From positions 17,904,622 through 17,968,621 of the forward strand of contig NC_133123.1 in NCBI RefSeq assembly GCF_033568475.1: DNA of 64,000 nucleotides, in the 5' to 3' direction. Position 1 is the stretch's first letter, and every line of letters begins with the position of its first letter. The stretch is from Henckelia pumila. Lineage: Eukaryota; Streptophyta; Magnoliopsida; Lamiales; Gesneriaceae. The position numbers and the translations under genes were made by a program. This document shows, one piece after another, positions 1-11,408 of this stretch. The notes under the pieces were generated by a model. It saw only the letters and a program-made list of their open reading frames with translations, ran no database searches and was not told where the DNA came from.

Positions 1-1627
1 AGACAATGATGATCCCGAACCACAATTTGTTAAAGATTTCCAACAAAGAAATGATTGGCCAAGATGGAAGGCGGCTATACAAACTGAATTAGATTCTTTA
101 GAGAAACGTAGAGTGTTTGGGCCCGTAGTTCAAACACCTAAAAAATATAATCCTTGTAGGATACAAATGGGTGTTTGTACGAAAAAGAAATGAAGATGGC
201 GAAATTGTAAGATATAAAGCCAGACTTGTAGCCCAAGGTTTCTCTCAGATACCTGGAATTGACTATGAGGAAACATACTCACCTGTAATGGATGCCACAA
301 CTTTTTGATTCTTGATTAGCTTGGATGTATCAGAAAAATTGGACATGCGAATTATGGATGTGGTTACTGCATATTTATATGGTTCACTTGATAACGATAT
401 ATACATGAAAATTCCTGAATGATTTAAGACATAAGAAGCAAGTGATACAATCCCTAAGACCATGTTCTCAATAAAACTGCAAAAGTCATTATATGGATTA
501 AAATAATTCGGGCGCATGTGGTACAATCGCCTTAGTGAGTATTTATTACAAGAAGGTTACACAAACGATACTATTTGTCCATGCATTTTTACGAAAAAAA
601 TGGATGAAGGTTTTGAAATCGTGGCAGTATATGTGGATGATCTAAATCTCATAGGAACTCACGAAGAGCTCACCAAAACTGCCAATTATTTAAAAAATGA
701 ATTTGAGATGAAGGATTTGGGAAAGACAAAATTTTATCTTGGCTTGCAAATTGAACATTTACAAGAAGGAATATTTGTTCATCAATCCTCATACGTAGAA
801 AAAATACTAAAACGATTTTACATGGATAAAGCACATCCATTAGCATCACCAATGGTCGTTAGATCACTTGACACCAAGAAAGATCTTTTTCGTCCACTTG
901 AAGATGGAGAGAATATCATTGGTCCGGAAGTACCATATCTAAGTGCAATTGGTGCATTATCATATCTTGCAAATTTACCCGACCAGATATAGCTTTTTCT
1001 GTTAACCTTCTAGCAAGATATAGTTCTTCTCCAACCCGAAGACATTGGAATGGTGTAAAACATATATTTCGTTACCTTCGTGGTACAATTGACATGGGAT
1101 TATTTTATTCGAAAAAATCAAATTTCTCTTTAATAGGATATGCAGATGCAGGCTATCTTTCAGACCCACATAAAGCCAAATCCCAAAAGGGTTATGTGTT
1201 TACACGAGGGGACACCGCTATTTCATGGAAGTCGACAAAGCAAACTTTGACAGCGACATCATCTAATCACTCTGAGATCATTGCAATGCATGAAGCAAGT
1301 TGAAAATGTATATGGTTGAGATCTATAACTCAACATATTCAAGAATCATGTGGACTACCAACAACGAAAGATAGCCCGACGACTATTTTTGAAGATAATG
1401 CCGCTTGCATTGCACAACTAAAGGGAGGGTATATCAAAGGCGATCGAACGAAACACATTTCACCAAAGTTTTTCTACACGCACAAACTTCAGCAAAAAGG
1501 TGATATTGATGTCTAACAAATCCATTCAAGTGACAATGTAGCTGATTTATTCACAAATGCATTACCGACATCAACATTCAAGAAATTGGTGCAAAAGATA
1601 GGGATGCATCAATTAAAAGATATTCCG
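1..1627 (+). pseudogene. Ty1/copia pol remnant (reverse transcriptase, RNase H)
   Basis: Decayed C-terminal part of a copia polyprotein, read in broken frames. Visible blocks: the start of RT ([11 protein letters not shown] at about 219-249), the catalytic YVDD box (about 629-640, YVDDLNLIG), the NEFEMKDLG/FYLGLQI block (about 697-750), RNase H (SWKSTKQ, ATSSNHSEI, EDNAACI) and the conserved end (HISPKFFYTHK, DNVADLFTNALP). In-frame stops occur near 306, 420, 990 and 1301, and there are frame changes between about 160 and 520. The 5' half (gag, protease, integrase) lies outside the window. It is not expected to make protein. Confidence 0.9.
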
Positions 1628-1734
1628 TGATTGAAATCAGGGGGAGTATCAATTGTTGTACTCTTTTTCCTTCGTTCAGGTTTTTTCCACTGGATTTTAC
1701 TGACAAGGTTTTAACGAGACAACATTGGACTCTT

Positions 1735-3132
1735 TGTTGTGAAAATTCCTCGCAAGCGTACGAGTGTCAATTTTTAATATAGTGAATAATTCAGATATCG
1801 ATCCCACAGGGAGTAAAATGAAAATATTTAGTACTTGTAATTAGAATAGTCTAAAATTTATCTAGAAAATCAAACTTTGAGAATTTTGCAATAAAATAAA
1901 TAATCAAAAGATTTTAGATAGTACGCACACAACTTTCAGGAATAATCAATCAGAGAATAATGGTCTAGAAGATTAGATTTCACCTGGTTTCAACAACAAT
2001 CAATCCTAATTAATTAATCTTCATGAATTTCAGTCAATTAATAGCCAAGAACACTTACGTATATTATTTTCCTCTCCCGAGCAACAAATAATGTTTATCA
2101 ACTACAATTAAATTCCAATATCCATATTAAGAATTTATCGCAGTGATCTATCACAAAACAATGTTCTTTTTAAAAGCTCTGTTAAAATCATACACTCTCC
2201 CGAGCTGTATAAATAATTAACAGTGTAGTTCTAATGTCCTATTCAAAATCCCCTCTCCCGAGCAATGATTTCAAATAAATATAACAAATCAATTATTGAT
2301 CAGATAATTGAAAAAACAATCAATTCTAGAAAAAACAATTAATCTAGAAGAAACTCAATCCAATAAAATCAAGAATTCATGAAAGCGTCTACACCAGGTT
2401 CCATCCGACCTCTAGACTATAAAAATTTAGTTCATAATAAAATTCTGAATAAAACAATAATTTATAAATCTAAACATATTCAGAATTAAATAAAAGTAAG
2501 AAATCAAATCCGTCGTCGACGCCGTGTCCGGTCGATCAAACTCCGTCTTCGTTCTTCAGATAAGCTCCAGAAATCTTCAGAAAATTCCAACGATCAAGCC
2601 CTGTTCTCTCTGATATTTCGTGTGATTGTTGTGCGGTTCCCCTCTCTTATTTTCAGATAAAAATCCTTTTATACTTCTCAGCAAAAGCCCTTCAAAAAGC
2701 CCATAGAACTAATTGCCCGAAATAATAAAACTTTTCAATCCAGCAACGGGGCGGGCGCTCTAGAAACGGCGCGGGCGCGCCTTTATCTCGAATACAATCT
2801 CAAATCTTCACAAGCCATAGCGCGTTTGCTCTTATCTCAATGCTAACAACAAGCGCTAATCTTTCTTCAGGCTCATTAAAGAAAAGCCCATTAACCTCTT
2901 TGCTCTTGTCTGATCGTTACTTTCTTCTTCTTTTCTTCTCTAATTCTTCTTATTTTCTTTTTTCCATTTTATTCTTTTCTCTTCTCAAATTCTTATTTTT
3001 CTTCACTTTTCCACATAACTTCACTAAATTCCTACGACCACAAAAATAACAAAACACAGCATAAATCTGCTCGAAACCAATAATTAAAAATTAAAATTAT
3101 ATATAAATTAAGTGTATAAAATACACTTATCA
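1735..3132 (-). repeat. LARD left LTR (3' LTR in element orientation)
   Basis: 1398-bp LTR nearly identical to 6255-7658. In element orientation it starts TGATAAGTGTATTTTATACA. The purine-rich tract AAGTTTGGGAGTATT lies just outside at about 3133-3147 (minus strand) and is the likely plus-strand primer. The LTR carries two GC-rich motifs of the form GCGGGCGC at about 2750-2780. The open frame at 2840-3049 is LTR sequence, not a gene. Confidence 0.92.
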
Positions 3133-6100
3133 AATACTCCCAAACTTAGAATTTTGCTAATCCCGAGCAAAACTATTCAAAACAATAACTTCCAAAAACT
3201 CATTCTATAAACCAATAAGAATAGTCAAGAAATAATATGGAGCACTGGCCTCAACAATGATTTCAAAAATATCAAATCCAATCATATCCAACCTACTAAT
3301 ACTTAAAAATTTCATTCATAACAAAAATAACCGCATAAACTCACAATCTCCGCAACTCACGTTCAAAACACCATTATCCAAGTTCAATTCAAACATTCAT
3401 AGATCATGAGTACTTTTCAAGGTAGCATAGGATCAAATATAGGATATCTATCAAAAACACTCACAAATAAGGTTTATTCAAAGAATAATAGTGTGTGCGT
3501 GTTTCGATCAAAATTTATAATCATTAAAAGTATCAATGAACGGTCCATAGACTAAATTCTCGCAACTCTTCTCCACTAGTATATTGGGCAACTGAGACTC
3601 GGTCAATAGGACTTATTTGGCTCATAATGTAAGGTCTGGCTCATGGCTACAAATGAAGGATAAGAATTCAAAACAAGGAGTAATTTATATTCATGCTCAA
3701 TTCTAACTTCAACTCCTTTTCCTTCACAATTTCACAACTTCTTCACTTCACTTCATCAATTTTATTTCAACTTTCATCTTTTCTTTCATAACCACATTTT
3801 TTTTAACTCTTTTTCTTTTTTCTACTACTACCTCTTTTCATTTTTTCTTTTCAATTCACCACCACACCAATCCTTTTCTCACAAATAAAACTAGGAGCAT
3901 ATAACATTTTAGCATTCAAATTACTCCCTTAAAGGTAGGAAATAATATATAAGCTATTCAGGTAGTCAATGTAGGACCTTGAAATAATGACGAATGGGGG
4001 TTTAATCACACGTTTACATGCATGCCACTCGATTTTCAATAAAGCTCAAACAAGGTACTAGGGATAAAATATTAATAGGTAGCTTGAAAGGCTCAAACGA
4101 ATTCAAAAAAATCGCCTAAATCATTCCTAATCTCAGTTTTTCCCGTATTTCACCTCGAAAAGTGTCCGAACTAGTTCTAGATAAGTATCAATCCACAATT
4201 AAATCATACAAATTCAATCAGTGCAGAAAATATAATCATCAGCAGTAAACGATGATTTTCACAAAAAATTCAGAATTTTCTCGTACCTCAAAGTACTAAT
4301 ATACGTGTAGGCTCAAATAGGCAACTAAGGATAAAATTTTTCAATAAAAATTAGGCCCAAAAAATTTCAAATAATGCCTCAATCATATCTATGTTTGTAT
4401 GTTTCAAAAATCAGATTCAAACATTAATCACAGAGTATATAGGAAATTGTTCATTCACTTGGTTCCATTTTTTCTCAAAAATATTTGTCAGAAAGGTAGA
4501 CAATCATGGATTTCAGTTATAGCACAAAACAAAAACTTTTCAGCCATGCATCCATTTCTTTCTCGACTTCTTTTAAAGCTCAACTCAACTCAACAAAAAT
4601 AATTTATCTATGAAGCACACAGTAAAACTCAACTACTCAACTAGATCATTGCACAAAATGATTCATCTCCCAAACTTAATATAATCATTGTCCCTAATGA
4701 TTGAAAACAATTAAAAAAAAACAAGGGACTCATACCTTCGACACCGAGCATCAGTACCCGGTGATATCAAAATTCATGGTAAATAATTCGCAACCGCAAC
4801 CGCAACCACAACCATTGGAAAGGTAGTGGAGATACACGACTTAACATCCAAGTTAACCTAAAAATAATACATACACATGATTAACACACAAAAATTAAAA
4901 CCCAAATCAATCAATCAAGGCAATATTGCAGGAAGAAACACAAATCCATGGCATGGCAGGCTTCGGATGTGCGATTGTTCATGGTTTACGCTTGGTTAGG
5001 AATCATGTGAGAAGTGTGCGCCCTTAGTAGGTTGATGGTGCATGGAAGAAGAGCCTTGGAGAGGCTGTTAGCACAAGATCTTGTGCTGCTGGTAAGCACT
5101 ATCACGCATGGTGTGTTGCAACTGAGGAGCTTGAATTCCGCATGGTGTTTGCAGCTGGTAGCTCGAGCATGATGTGATGTTGGTTGCTGGTACATGGATG
5201 TGAGCAGCTAGGAAGGGCGTGTGATCTCAAGGCTGTGCTACTGAGATTTGTTTGCGCAAGGATGAAGAGCAGATAAAGAATGGAAGCGCGATTGCGCTAG
5301 GTAGCTGCACAGATGGGGATTTGATTTCACTTGTTGTAGCTGGTGGACGCGCTCTTGTGCTAGGTAGCAGCGCAGATTAGTTGTTTGCGCAAGGTAGTGA
5401 AGTGATGCGCAAATTGGAGCTGGTGATGCGCGACTGCGCTTAAATGTTGTGCGAATGGTTTTTTTGTTTGCGCAAGGAAGAGAAACAGCTTGGAGCGCGA
5501 TTGCGCTGGAATGTAGCGCAGAAGAGATTTGTTAGCGCAAGGAAGGAGAGCTGTTGAGAAGAGTGTTGCGCAGATAATGAGGCGCGATAGCGCATGGTTC
5601 ATGCGCTAATGGTGATAGCGCGATAGCGCTAATGGAGCGCAGTTGGTGGAGGTGGTATGCGCGTTAGCGCTGATGGTAGCGCGGTTGAGCAGTGCGTTAG
5701 CGCTAGTTCTTGTATTAGTGTGGCGCAGAGGAAGCGCGGGCGCTCGATAGCAATGGCGCGGGCGCGCCTTTAATTCGCAAACAACTCCAATTTCATACAG
5801 GGTATCGCGCGGGCGCTCCATTAAGTGGGGCGGGCACGCCCTTTGCTCGGCATTGAGATTTTTAAGCCTGAAAATAATTGTGAAAATTAAGAAAAATTAA
5901 GCTCAAAAATTTAAAATAAAAAAAAATTAAAACAATTAAATAACAAAAATTAAATAAACTGAAAATAAAAGCAAATAAAATGAAAGAAAATGCTTGGGTT
6001 GCCTCCCAAGTAGCGCTTGGTTTAAAGTCGTCAGCCCGACTTTCACCGGTGTTAGATCTTCCCTTTCTCTTTTACTCGCGAAGCATCAATCAAAATTGGC

Positions 6101-6254
6101 GCTTTGAGATCGTCGCATAAACTGCAATTAAAATTAGAAGAAATTAATTACTAACTTAAAATTAAAAAAAAAACTCTAAATTAAAATCTAGACTAATTGG
6201 TAACAAGACTAAAAAATAATCAAAATTTACTCCCCGGCAACGGCGCCAAAAACT
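3133..6254 (-). other. LARD internal region without gag/pol
   Basis: No retroviral domain is visible on either strand. Contents: a polypyrimidine stretch on the plus strand (about 3690-3880), AT-rich filler, and a GC-rich block at about 4960-5850 packed with GCGC words and short palindromes. A hairpin-forming segment at about 5992-6009 (CTTGGG/CCCAAG) belongs to a sequence I recall as recurrent near primer sites of plant gypsy elements. Minus-strand open frames at 4986-5195, 5360-5602 and 5606-5821 fall in the GCGC block and look compositional, not genic. Confidence 0.7.
6231..6248 (-). other. LARD primer-binding site (tRNA-Asp type)
   Basis: The reverse complement reads TGGCGCCGTTGCCGGGGA, the 18-nt primer site used by many plant gypsy elements and complementary to the 3' end of tRNA-Asp. 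It lies six bases from the right LTR and fixes the element orientation as minus. Confidence 0.88.
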
Positions 6255-7658
6255 TGTTGTAAAAATTCCTCGCAAGCGCTTGAGTGTCAAGTTTTAATAT
6301 AGTGAATAATTCAGATATCGATCCCACAGGGAGTAAAATGAAAATATTTAGTACTTGTAATTAGAATAGTCTAAAATTTATCTAGAAAATCAAACTTTGA
6401 GAATTTTGCAATAAAATAAATAATCAGAAGATTTTAGATAGTACGCACACAACTTTCAGGAATAATCAATCAGAGAATAATGGTCTAGAGGATTAGATTT
6501 CACCTGGTTTCAACAACAATCAATCCTAATTAATTAATCTTCATGAATTTCAGTCAATTAATAGCCAAGAACACTTACGTATATTATTTTCCTCTCCCGA
6601 GCAACAAATAATGTTTATCAACTACAATTAAATTTCAATATCCCTATTAAGAATTTATCGCAGTGATCTATCACAAAACAATGTTCTTTTTAAAAGCTCT
6701 GTTAAAATCATACACTCTCCCGAGCTGCATAAATAATTAACAGTGTAGTTCTAATATCCTATTCAAAATCCCCTCTCCCGAGCAATGATTTCAAATAAAT
6801 ATAACAAATCAATTATTAATCAGATAATTGAAAAGACAATCAATTCTAGAAAAAACAATTAATCTAGAAGAAACTCAATCCAATAAAATCAAAAATTAAT
6901 GAAAGCGTCTACACCAGGTTCCATCCGACCTCTAGACTATAAAAATTTAGTTCATAATAAAATTTTGAATAAAACAATAATTTATAAATCTAAACATATT
7001 CAAAATTAAATAAAAGTAAGAAATCAAATCCCTCGTCGACGCCGTGTCCGATCGATCAAACTCCGTCTTCGTTCTTCAGATAAGCTCCAGAAATCTTCAG
7101 AAAATTCCAACGATCAAGCCCTGTTCTCTCTGATATTTCGTGTGATTGTTGTGCGGCTCCCCTCTCTTATTTTCAGATAAAAATCCTTTTATACTTCTCA
7201 GCAAAAGCCCTTCAAAAAGCCCATAGAATTAATTGCCCGAAATAATAAAACTTTCCAATCCAGCAACTGGGCGGGCGCTCTAGAAACGGCGTGGGCGCGC
7301 CTTTATCTCGAATACAATCTCAAATCTTCACAAGGCATAGCGCGTTTGCTCTTATCTCAACGCTAACAACAAGCGCTAATCTTTCTTCAGGCCCATTAAA
7401 GAAAAGCCCATTAACCTCTTTGCTCTTGTCTGATCGTTACTTTCTTCTTCTTTTCTTCTCTAATTCTTCTTATTTTATTTTCTCCATTTTATTCTTTTCT
7501 TTTCTCTTTCTCAAATTCTTATTTTTCTTCACTTTTCCACATAACTTCACTAAATTCCTACGACCACAAAAACAACAAAACACAGCATAAATCTGCTCGA
7601 AACCAATAATTAACAATTAAAATCGTATATAAATTAAGTGTATAAAATACACTTATCA
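6255..7658 (-). repeat. LARD right LTR (5' LTR in element orientation)
   Basis: 1404-bp direct repeat of 1735-3132, ending ACTTATCA beside the CTCTT target duplication. The main differences are single substitutions and a short insertion in the T/C-rich run near 7500. The frame at 7291-7590 is LTR sequence. Confidence 0.92.
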
Positions 7659-7684
7659 CTCTTCATCAATCATCTAAGGGGGAG

Positions 7685-7862
7685 TGTTATATATAGATGA
7701 TTTGTAGTTGATTGATTTTATTGAGATTTTCCTTTCTTTACACTAATCCATCTACCCTATAAATACAGATGTTTAGTTAATATATTGGAGACTCTTCTTT
7801 TTCTATTACATTTCTCTAGTATTTCATTCTCTTCCTCCTTTCCTCCAACTAAATTTATAACA
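7685..7862 (+). repeat. copia 3' LTR
   Basis: Begins TGTTATATATAG directly after the purine tract and ends TTATAACA, about 178 bp. It contains a TATA-like CTATAAATA (about 7758-7766), as expected of an LTR promoter. The end call rests on the TG..CA termini; the partner LTR is outside the window. Confidence 0.6.
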
Positions 7863-7897
7863 GAAAGTATTTATTACCATTCTTTATTGGTTTTATT

Positions 7898-8144
7898 AAA
7901 AAAAAAAAAAAAAGGTTGACCTTAAAGGGGACCCCATTGCCCATTGGCTCATGCGGAGGGTAAATCGAGCGATGTGCACGAGCGGCAGGGACCTGAGGGA
8001 GGGAGCACATGGCCCAATCCCCAGAGCATACCCCCACAATATTTCAGCAGGGAATATGCTCCACACGAGGATCGAACCCGCAACGCTGGGAAATTTCTTC
8101 TCACGTCATCTCAGGCCTTACCAACTCGCATATACCACTGTGGG
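7898..8144 (-). mobile_element. tRNA-derived SINE
   Basis: A 247-bp insertion flanked by an exact 20-bp direct repeat (7878-7897 and 8145-8164), typical of a LINE-mobilised element. On the minus strand it starts CCCACAGTGG, has a box-A-like segment (TGGTATATGCGAGTTGG, about 8120-8138), a B box GGTTCGATCC (8069-8078) and ends in a run of about 16 T. Au and TS plant SINEs are known to end in T-rich tails. The open frames on both strands here are accidental. Confidence 0.85.
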
Positions 8145-8270
8145 CATTCTTTATTGGTTTTATTTATGTCAACAACTTAGAGTGATAAAAGGGTATTATG
8201 GTCACCTTCTAAATTAAAATGACAATTTGGAGTGTGATTAACAAAATTTGAAATGTAAATAACACTCCCC

Positions 8271-8327
<57 letters not shown>
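8271..8327. repeat. (TAA)n microsatellite
   Basis: About 19 uninterrupted TAA units in the intergenic stretch between the SINE and the hAT element. Confidence 0.95.
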
Positions 8328-8329
<2 letters not shown>

Positions 8330-8353
8330 TTGGTTAAATCTCATTGGTGTAAT

Positions 8354-8993
8354 TAGGAATGGCAATGGGTCGGGTATGGGTAGGATATCGTGCCTCCATC
8401 CCCATACCCATTTATTAAATTCATCCACATACTCATACACATACCCATCGGATATTTAATTTCATCTACATCCCCATACCCGTCGGATGATCGGATATCC
8501 ATACCCTACCCATATACCCATTTATTGTATATACTTCATAAAAATAATTTTTTTTAAATTTTAATTATTTGATAAAACTATACTTATTTACTAGATTTTT
8601 ATATCAAAATTTTTAAGATAATAAAAAAATAAAACACCGAAGAAAATTTACAACCAAAGACTTATATAAAAAATAAAACTTCTAAAAAATCATTAGTTTT
8701 ATATTAATAATTTTCATTATTTCATCCAACTAACATTATTCAACAAAAAAAAAATTAAATTAGCATTTATTTAATATAAATTAATATGTGTATGTATATA
8801 TATGTATATATAATCGGGTATCGGGTCGGGTATAGGTAGGATACAATCTACATCATCCTCCATCCCCATTTACGAGATCCCCATACCCATTTACCCATTT
8901 ATTTAATCGGGTCCAAAAAATGCCTCCGTACCCTCCTCCGTTCAGGTCGGATATCGGGTTTTTCATCGGGTTCAGAGGAAATTGTCATCCCTA
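8354..8993. mobile_element. Non-autonomous hAT element
   Basis: 640 bp with an exact 8-bp target duplication GGTGTAAT (8346-8353, 8994-9001). The inverted ends are TAGGAATGGCAATGGG and, from the other side, TAGGGATGACAATTTC. Subterminal regions carry many copies of CGGGTA/CCCATACCC words, typical of hAT subterminal repeats. The core is AT-rich with no transposase. It shares its ends with the element at 57028-57651. Confidence 0.88.
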
Positions 8994-9377
8994 GGTGTAA
9001 TCTTCCAACTCATTATTCTTTGAACGTGTATGCTAAATCAAATACTTATTCAATGTGAATTATAAAATTCTAATTCATATTCACAAGTCACTTACCATGG
9101 TCTATTGCCTATATTACTATATATACAAAATCACAACCGCGGTTGGTATTTTTCCGAGTGATTTGAAACACTATTATCTTTCTTATTGTTGAAAAATATA
9201 GGTTTAGCTCAAAATAAATAAATCAATCTAGATAGGGACAACAGTTGTTACTTCAAAAAAAAAAAAAAAATAGCATGGTATCTATACTATTAATTTTAAT
9301 TGCTTTAATTATTATTCACACTTGTTACATAGTATCCGGAGTAACACATATTTATATCTTGGTTAGTTCGACATTAC

Positions 9378-9719
9378 GGGAGTGTTTGCAATCACTAAAA
9401 AAAAAGTGATTGTTAGCTTTTGGCTTAAAAAAATCATTTTTGTGTGTTTTTTAAATCTAGATTATGTGTTAGCTTATGCTTAACTTAATAGAAATCCAAA
9501 AGCTAGTCATGTGGTGATTATGATTCTCCAAAAGTGATTCTAATAAGAAGGTCATTGTTAAAATTACTCTAATCACTTATTTATCAAACACTACCCAACT
9601 TTGATTTTTAGATTTTCACATTTGTGTCCAAACACTACCAACTTTTGATTTTTCTTAACTTTTTTATAATCTATAAATTAATCACTTCTACAAAAGTACA
9701 ATCTATTGCAAACACTCCC
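9378..9719. mobile_element. MITE with inverted GGGAGTGTTTGCAA ends
   Basis: A 342-bp palindromic-ended segment: GGGAGTGTTTGCAA at the left and its exact complement TTGCAAACACTCCC at the right. Internal inverted similarity (AAAAGTGATTNT words) continues inward. No coding capacity and no clear target duplication at the current boundaries, so the superfamily is open. Confidence 0.7.
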
Positions 9720-9810
9720 TGTACCCTTGTGGATTATCTTTTGCCAAAAAATTGATCAAATAATTATAAAAAAGAGTTATAAAATTTTTTCACCTCATGT
9801 AATTAATGTT

Positions 9811-9814
<4 letters not shown>

Positions 9815-9878
<64 letters not shown>
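9815..9878. repeat. (AT)n(AC)n microsatellite
   Basis: About 26 AT dinucleotides followed by a short AC run. The short frame across it, which encodes an isoleucine-tyrosine repeat, is not a gene. Confidence 0.95.
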
Positions 9879-9879
<1 letters not shown>

Positions 9880-11001
9880 TTATTAAAATCATTGGATCAA
9901 TTATTCGTATAACTATGAATATCCCAAGAATCGAATAAAACAGGTACCCTATTATATTCAATCAATAAGATAATAAGAAAAGTTAAATAAAAGTCATATT
10001 ATTTTAATTAAGTTGGTTCAAATAATGTTTATAAAATTGAAGAGCGAAATATTTAGGGAAAATAGGATTTATATATATTCTCTCCATAACCTCGATTGGA
10101 TGTGCAGGATCTTGTGATACGTTGAAGAGCAAAACCTTTTTCTAAAATGTTGTTTACGAATCAATTAATTTACTGATGAAAGTATATCGTTAGAATTTCA
10201 CAAGATTCAGCACAAACAATTTATAGAATGATATCCAAAAGTTGAGGGTATTACTCGTTTGACTTCAAACTATTTTTAATGTATTTTTCTAAATGTATTT
10301 TCAACAATCTATATTTATTGTTACATTTAATATCCATAATTTTTTCTTTGAAACCTATGAGAACCAATTAGGACTATCAGAATCAACGTTAGAGTAATAT
10401 ATTAGACTAACATATAAACTTTTTGTTTGAAACATGATTGAACTAAAACCAAATTTGTATAGTAATAAATACTCGAAACGATTAGATAAAAAATTTAAAT
10501 TCTTGAAAGAATGGAGTTCAAAGACAGATTGATGTGGAGTTGTGGACAGTGGAATCAACCACTTAGTAATAATATTTTTTATATATAAAAAAACTACTAA
10601 TAATAATCAAAAGTATTAGCCAATTTGTGAAATTTAAGAATTAAAAAGCACTTCAAAGTTCAACCCAAAAAAAAGAGTATAATTAACGCTACTTTTTAGG
10701 AGCCGTACCCAACTCGTTTACCTAGCCCCGAACCATTCCTAAAACTAGCAACGATGTTTGTGTAAAATAATGACTACAATATATATGAATTTTGATATTT
10801 AATAAGTTAGTTTAATTAGAAAAAAAAAGAAACTAGAATTGACAAATAAAATTATTAGAGATGTGGGAATAGTGAGTAAGAAATGTGGAAAAAACAAAAA
10901 ATTGAAAATAAAAATATTTTAAATATATTAAAAAATAAATCATAACACTAAGTTAATTATTCTAATATATCTATAAGTAAAAGATTTACCAATTCTAATT
11001 T
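9879..11001. other. AT-rich intergenic stretch
   Basis: No gene, RNA or well-bounded transposon recognised on either strand. Poly-A/T runs and short open frames only (for example 10355-10558, without conserved features). Confidence 0.6.
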
Positions 11002-11009
11002 GAATTCTG

Positions 11010-11180
11010 GGTGGTTCGAAGCTACATAGAGAGGGTAACACCCCTCTACAGCTGGTCGCCTTTCATTGCCTCAAAATCATATGGGTTTCACATAATTGAT
11101 GTGAGACCCACATAATTTTGGATGTTTGGCCACACACACCTACAGCGGGTATACCCCCACTGTAGGATCGAACCACCCCT
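11010..11180. mobile_element. Small hAT-like MITE in the C4H promoter region
   Basis: 171 bp between direct repeats GAATTCTG (11002-11009 and 11181-11188). The ends are inverted: GGTGGTTCGA at the left and TCGAACCACCCC at the right. The 8-bp duplication points to hAT. It ends about 115 bp upstream of the likely TATA box of the C4H gene, so it is part of, or replaces, proximal promoter DNA. Confidence 0.75.
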
Positions 11181-11296
11181 GAATTCTGATTCACCGCAGG
11201 TGTTTAGACGGCGTCAATTCCACATTAATCGACTCACACGAAACAGCCGTTAACTTTGACGCCGTCAAATTCCGCCTCCCCCTGCCGTAGTAGTTC

Positions 11297-11303
11297 TATA
11301 AAT
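11297..11303 (+). promoter_or_regulatory. Likely TATA box of C4H
   Basis: TATAAAT, 106 bases before the start codon chosen for C4H, in a GC-richer stretch. A W-box-like TTTGAC lies near 11252. The presumed leader carries a repeated ACAGA unit (about 11327-11346). Confidence 0.5.
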
Positions 11304-11408
11304 TTCCACATTCCATCGCCTCTCACAGAACAGAACAGAACAGAACCCACCACCATACCATTTCAACCGCCGAGAGACCACCGCTACCCGGGTCGGGTAC
11401 TCCAACAC

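Larger units (their letters stand above)
1735..7658 (-). mobile_element. Non-autonomous LTR retrotransposon (LARD-like), full length
   Basis: Complete 5924-bp element with two long direct repeats (1735-3132 and 6255-7658), TG..CA ends and an exact 5-bp target duplication CTCTT. The primer-binding site lies beside the right LTR in inverse orientation, so the element runs on the minus strand. The interior (about 3.1 kb) has no recognisable gag, protease, RT, RNase H or integrase, hence a large retrotransposon derivative dependent on a Ty3/gypsy partner. The LTRs differ by roughly 30 substitutions over 1400 bp by eye (about 98% identity), so the insertion is fairly young. It sits inside the older copia element. 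Confidence 0.92.
1..7862 (+). mobile_element. 3' part of a Ty1/copia retrotransposon, interrupted by a nested LTR element
   Basis: Contains the pol remnant, a spacer with a first purine run (about 1637-1648), then the insertion 1735-7658, and resumes at 7664 with a polypurine tract (AAGGGGGAG, 7676-7684) directly before a short 3' LTR. The two halves join at the CTCTT target duplication (1730-1734 and 7659-7663). The spacer and second purine tract look like those of other plant copia elements. The 5' LTR is off the left edge. Confidence 0.8.

Noticed and set aside
2840..3049. Open frame with Phe/Ser/Leu-rich product, recurring at 7291-7590
   Set aside because: T/C-rich LTR sequence present in both LARD LTRs; low complexity, not a membrane protein gene.
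5360..5821. Two minus-strand open frames in the GCGC block
   Set aside because: Coding appearance follows from GC-rich palindromic words inside a non-coding retrotransposon interior; no conserved motif.
11256..11408. Upstream in-frame start for C4H adding 51 residues
   Set aside because: It lies before the likely TATA box, and the added residues have no family match; MDLLLLEK at 11409 is the usual C4H start.
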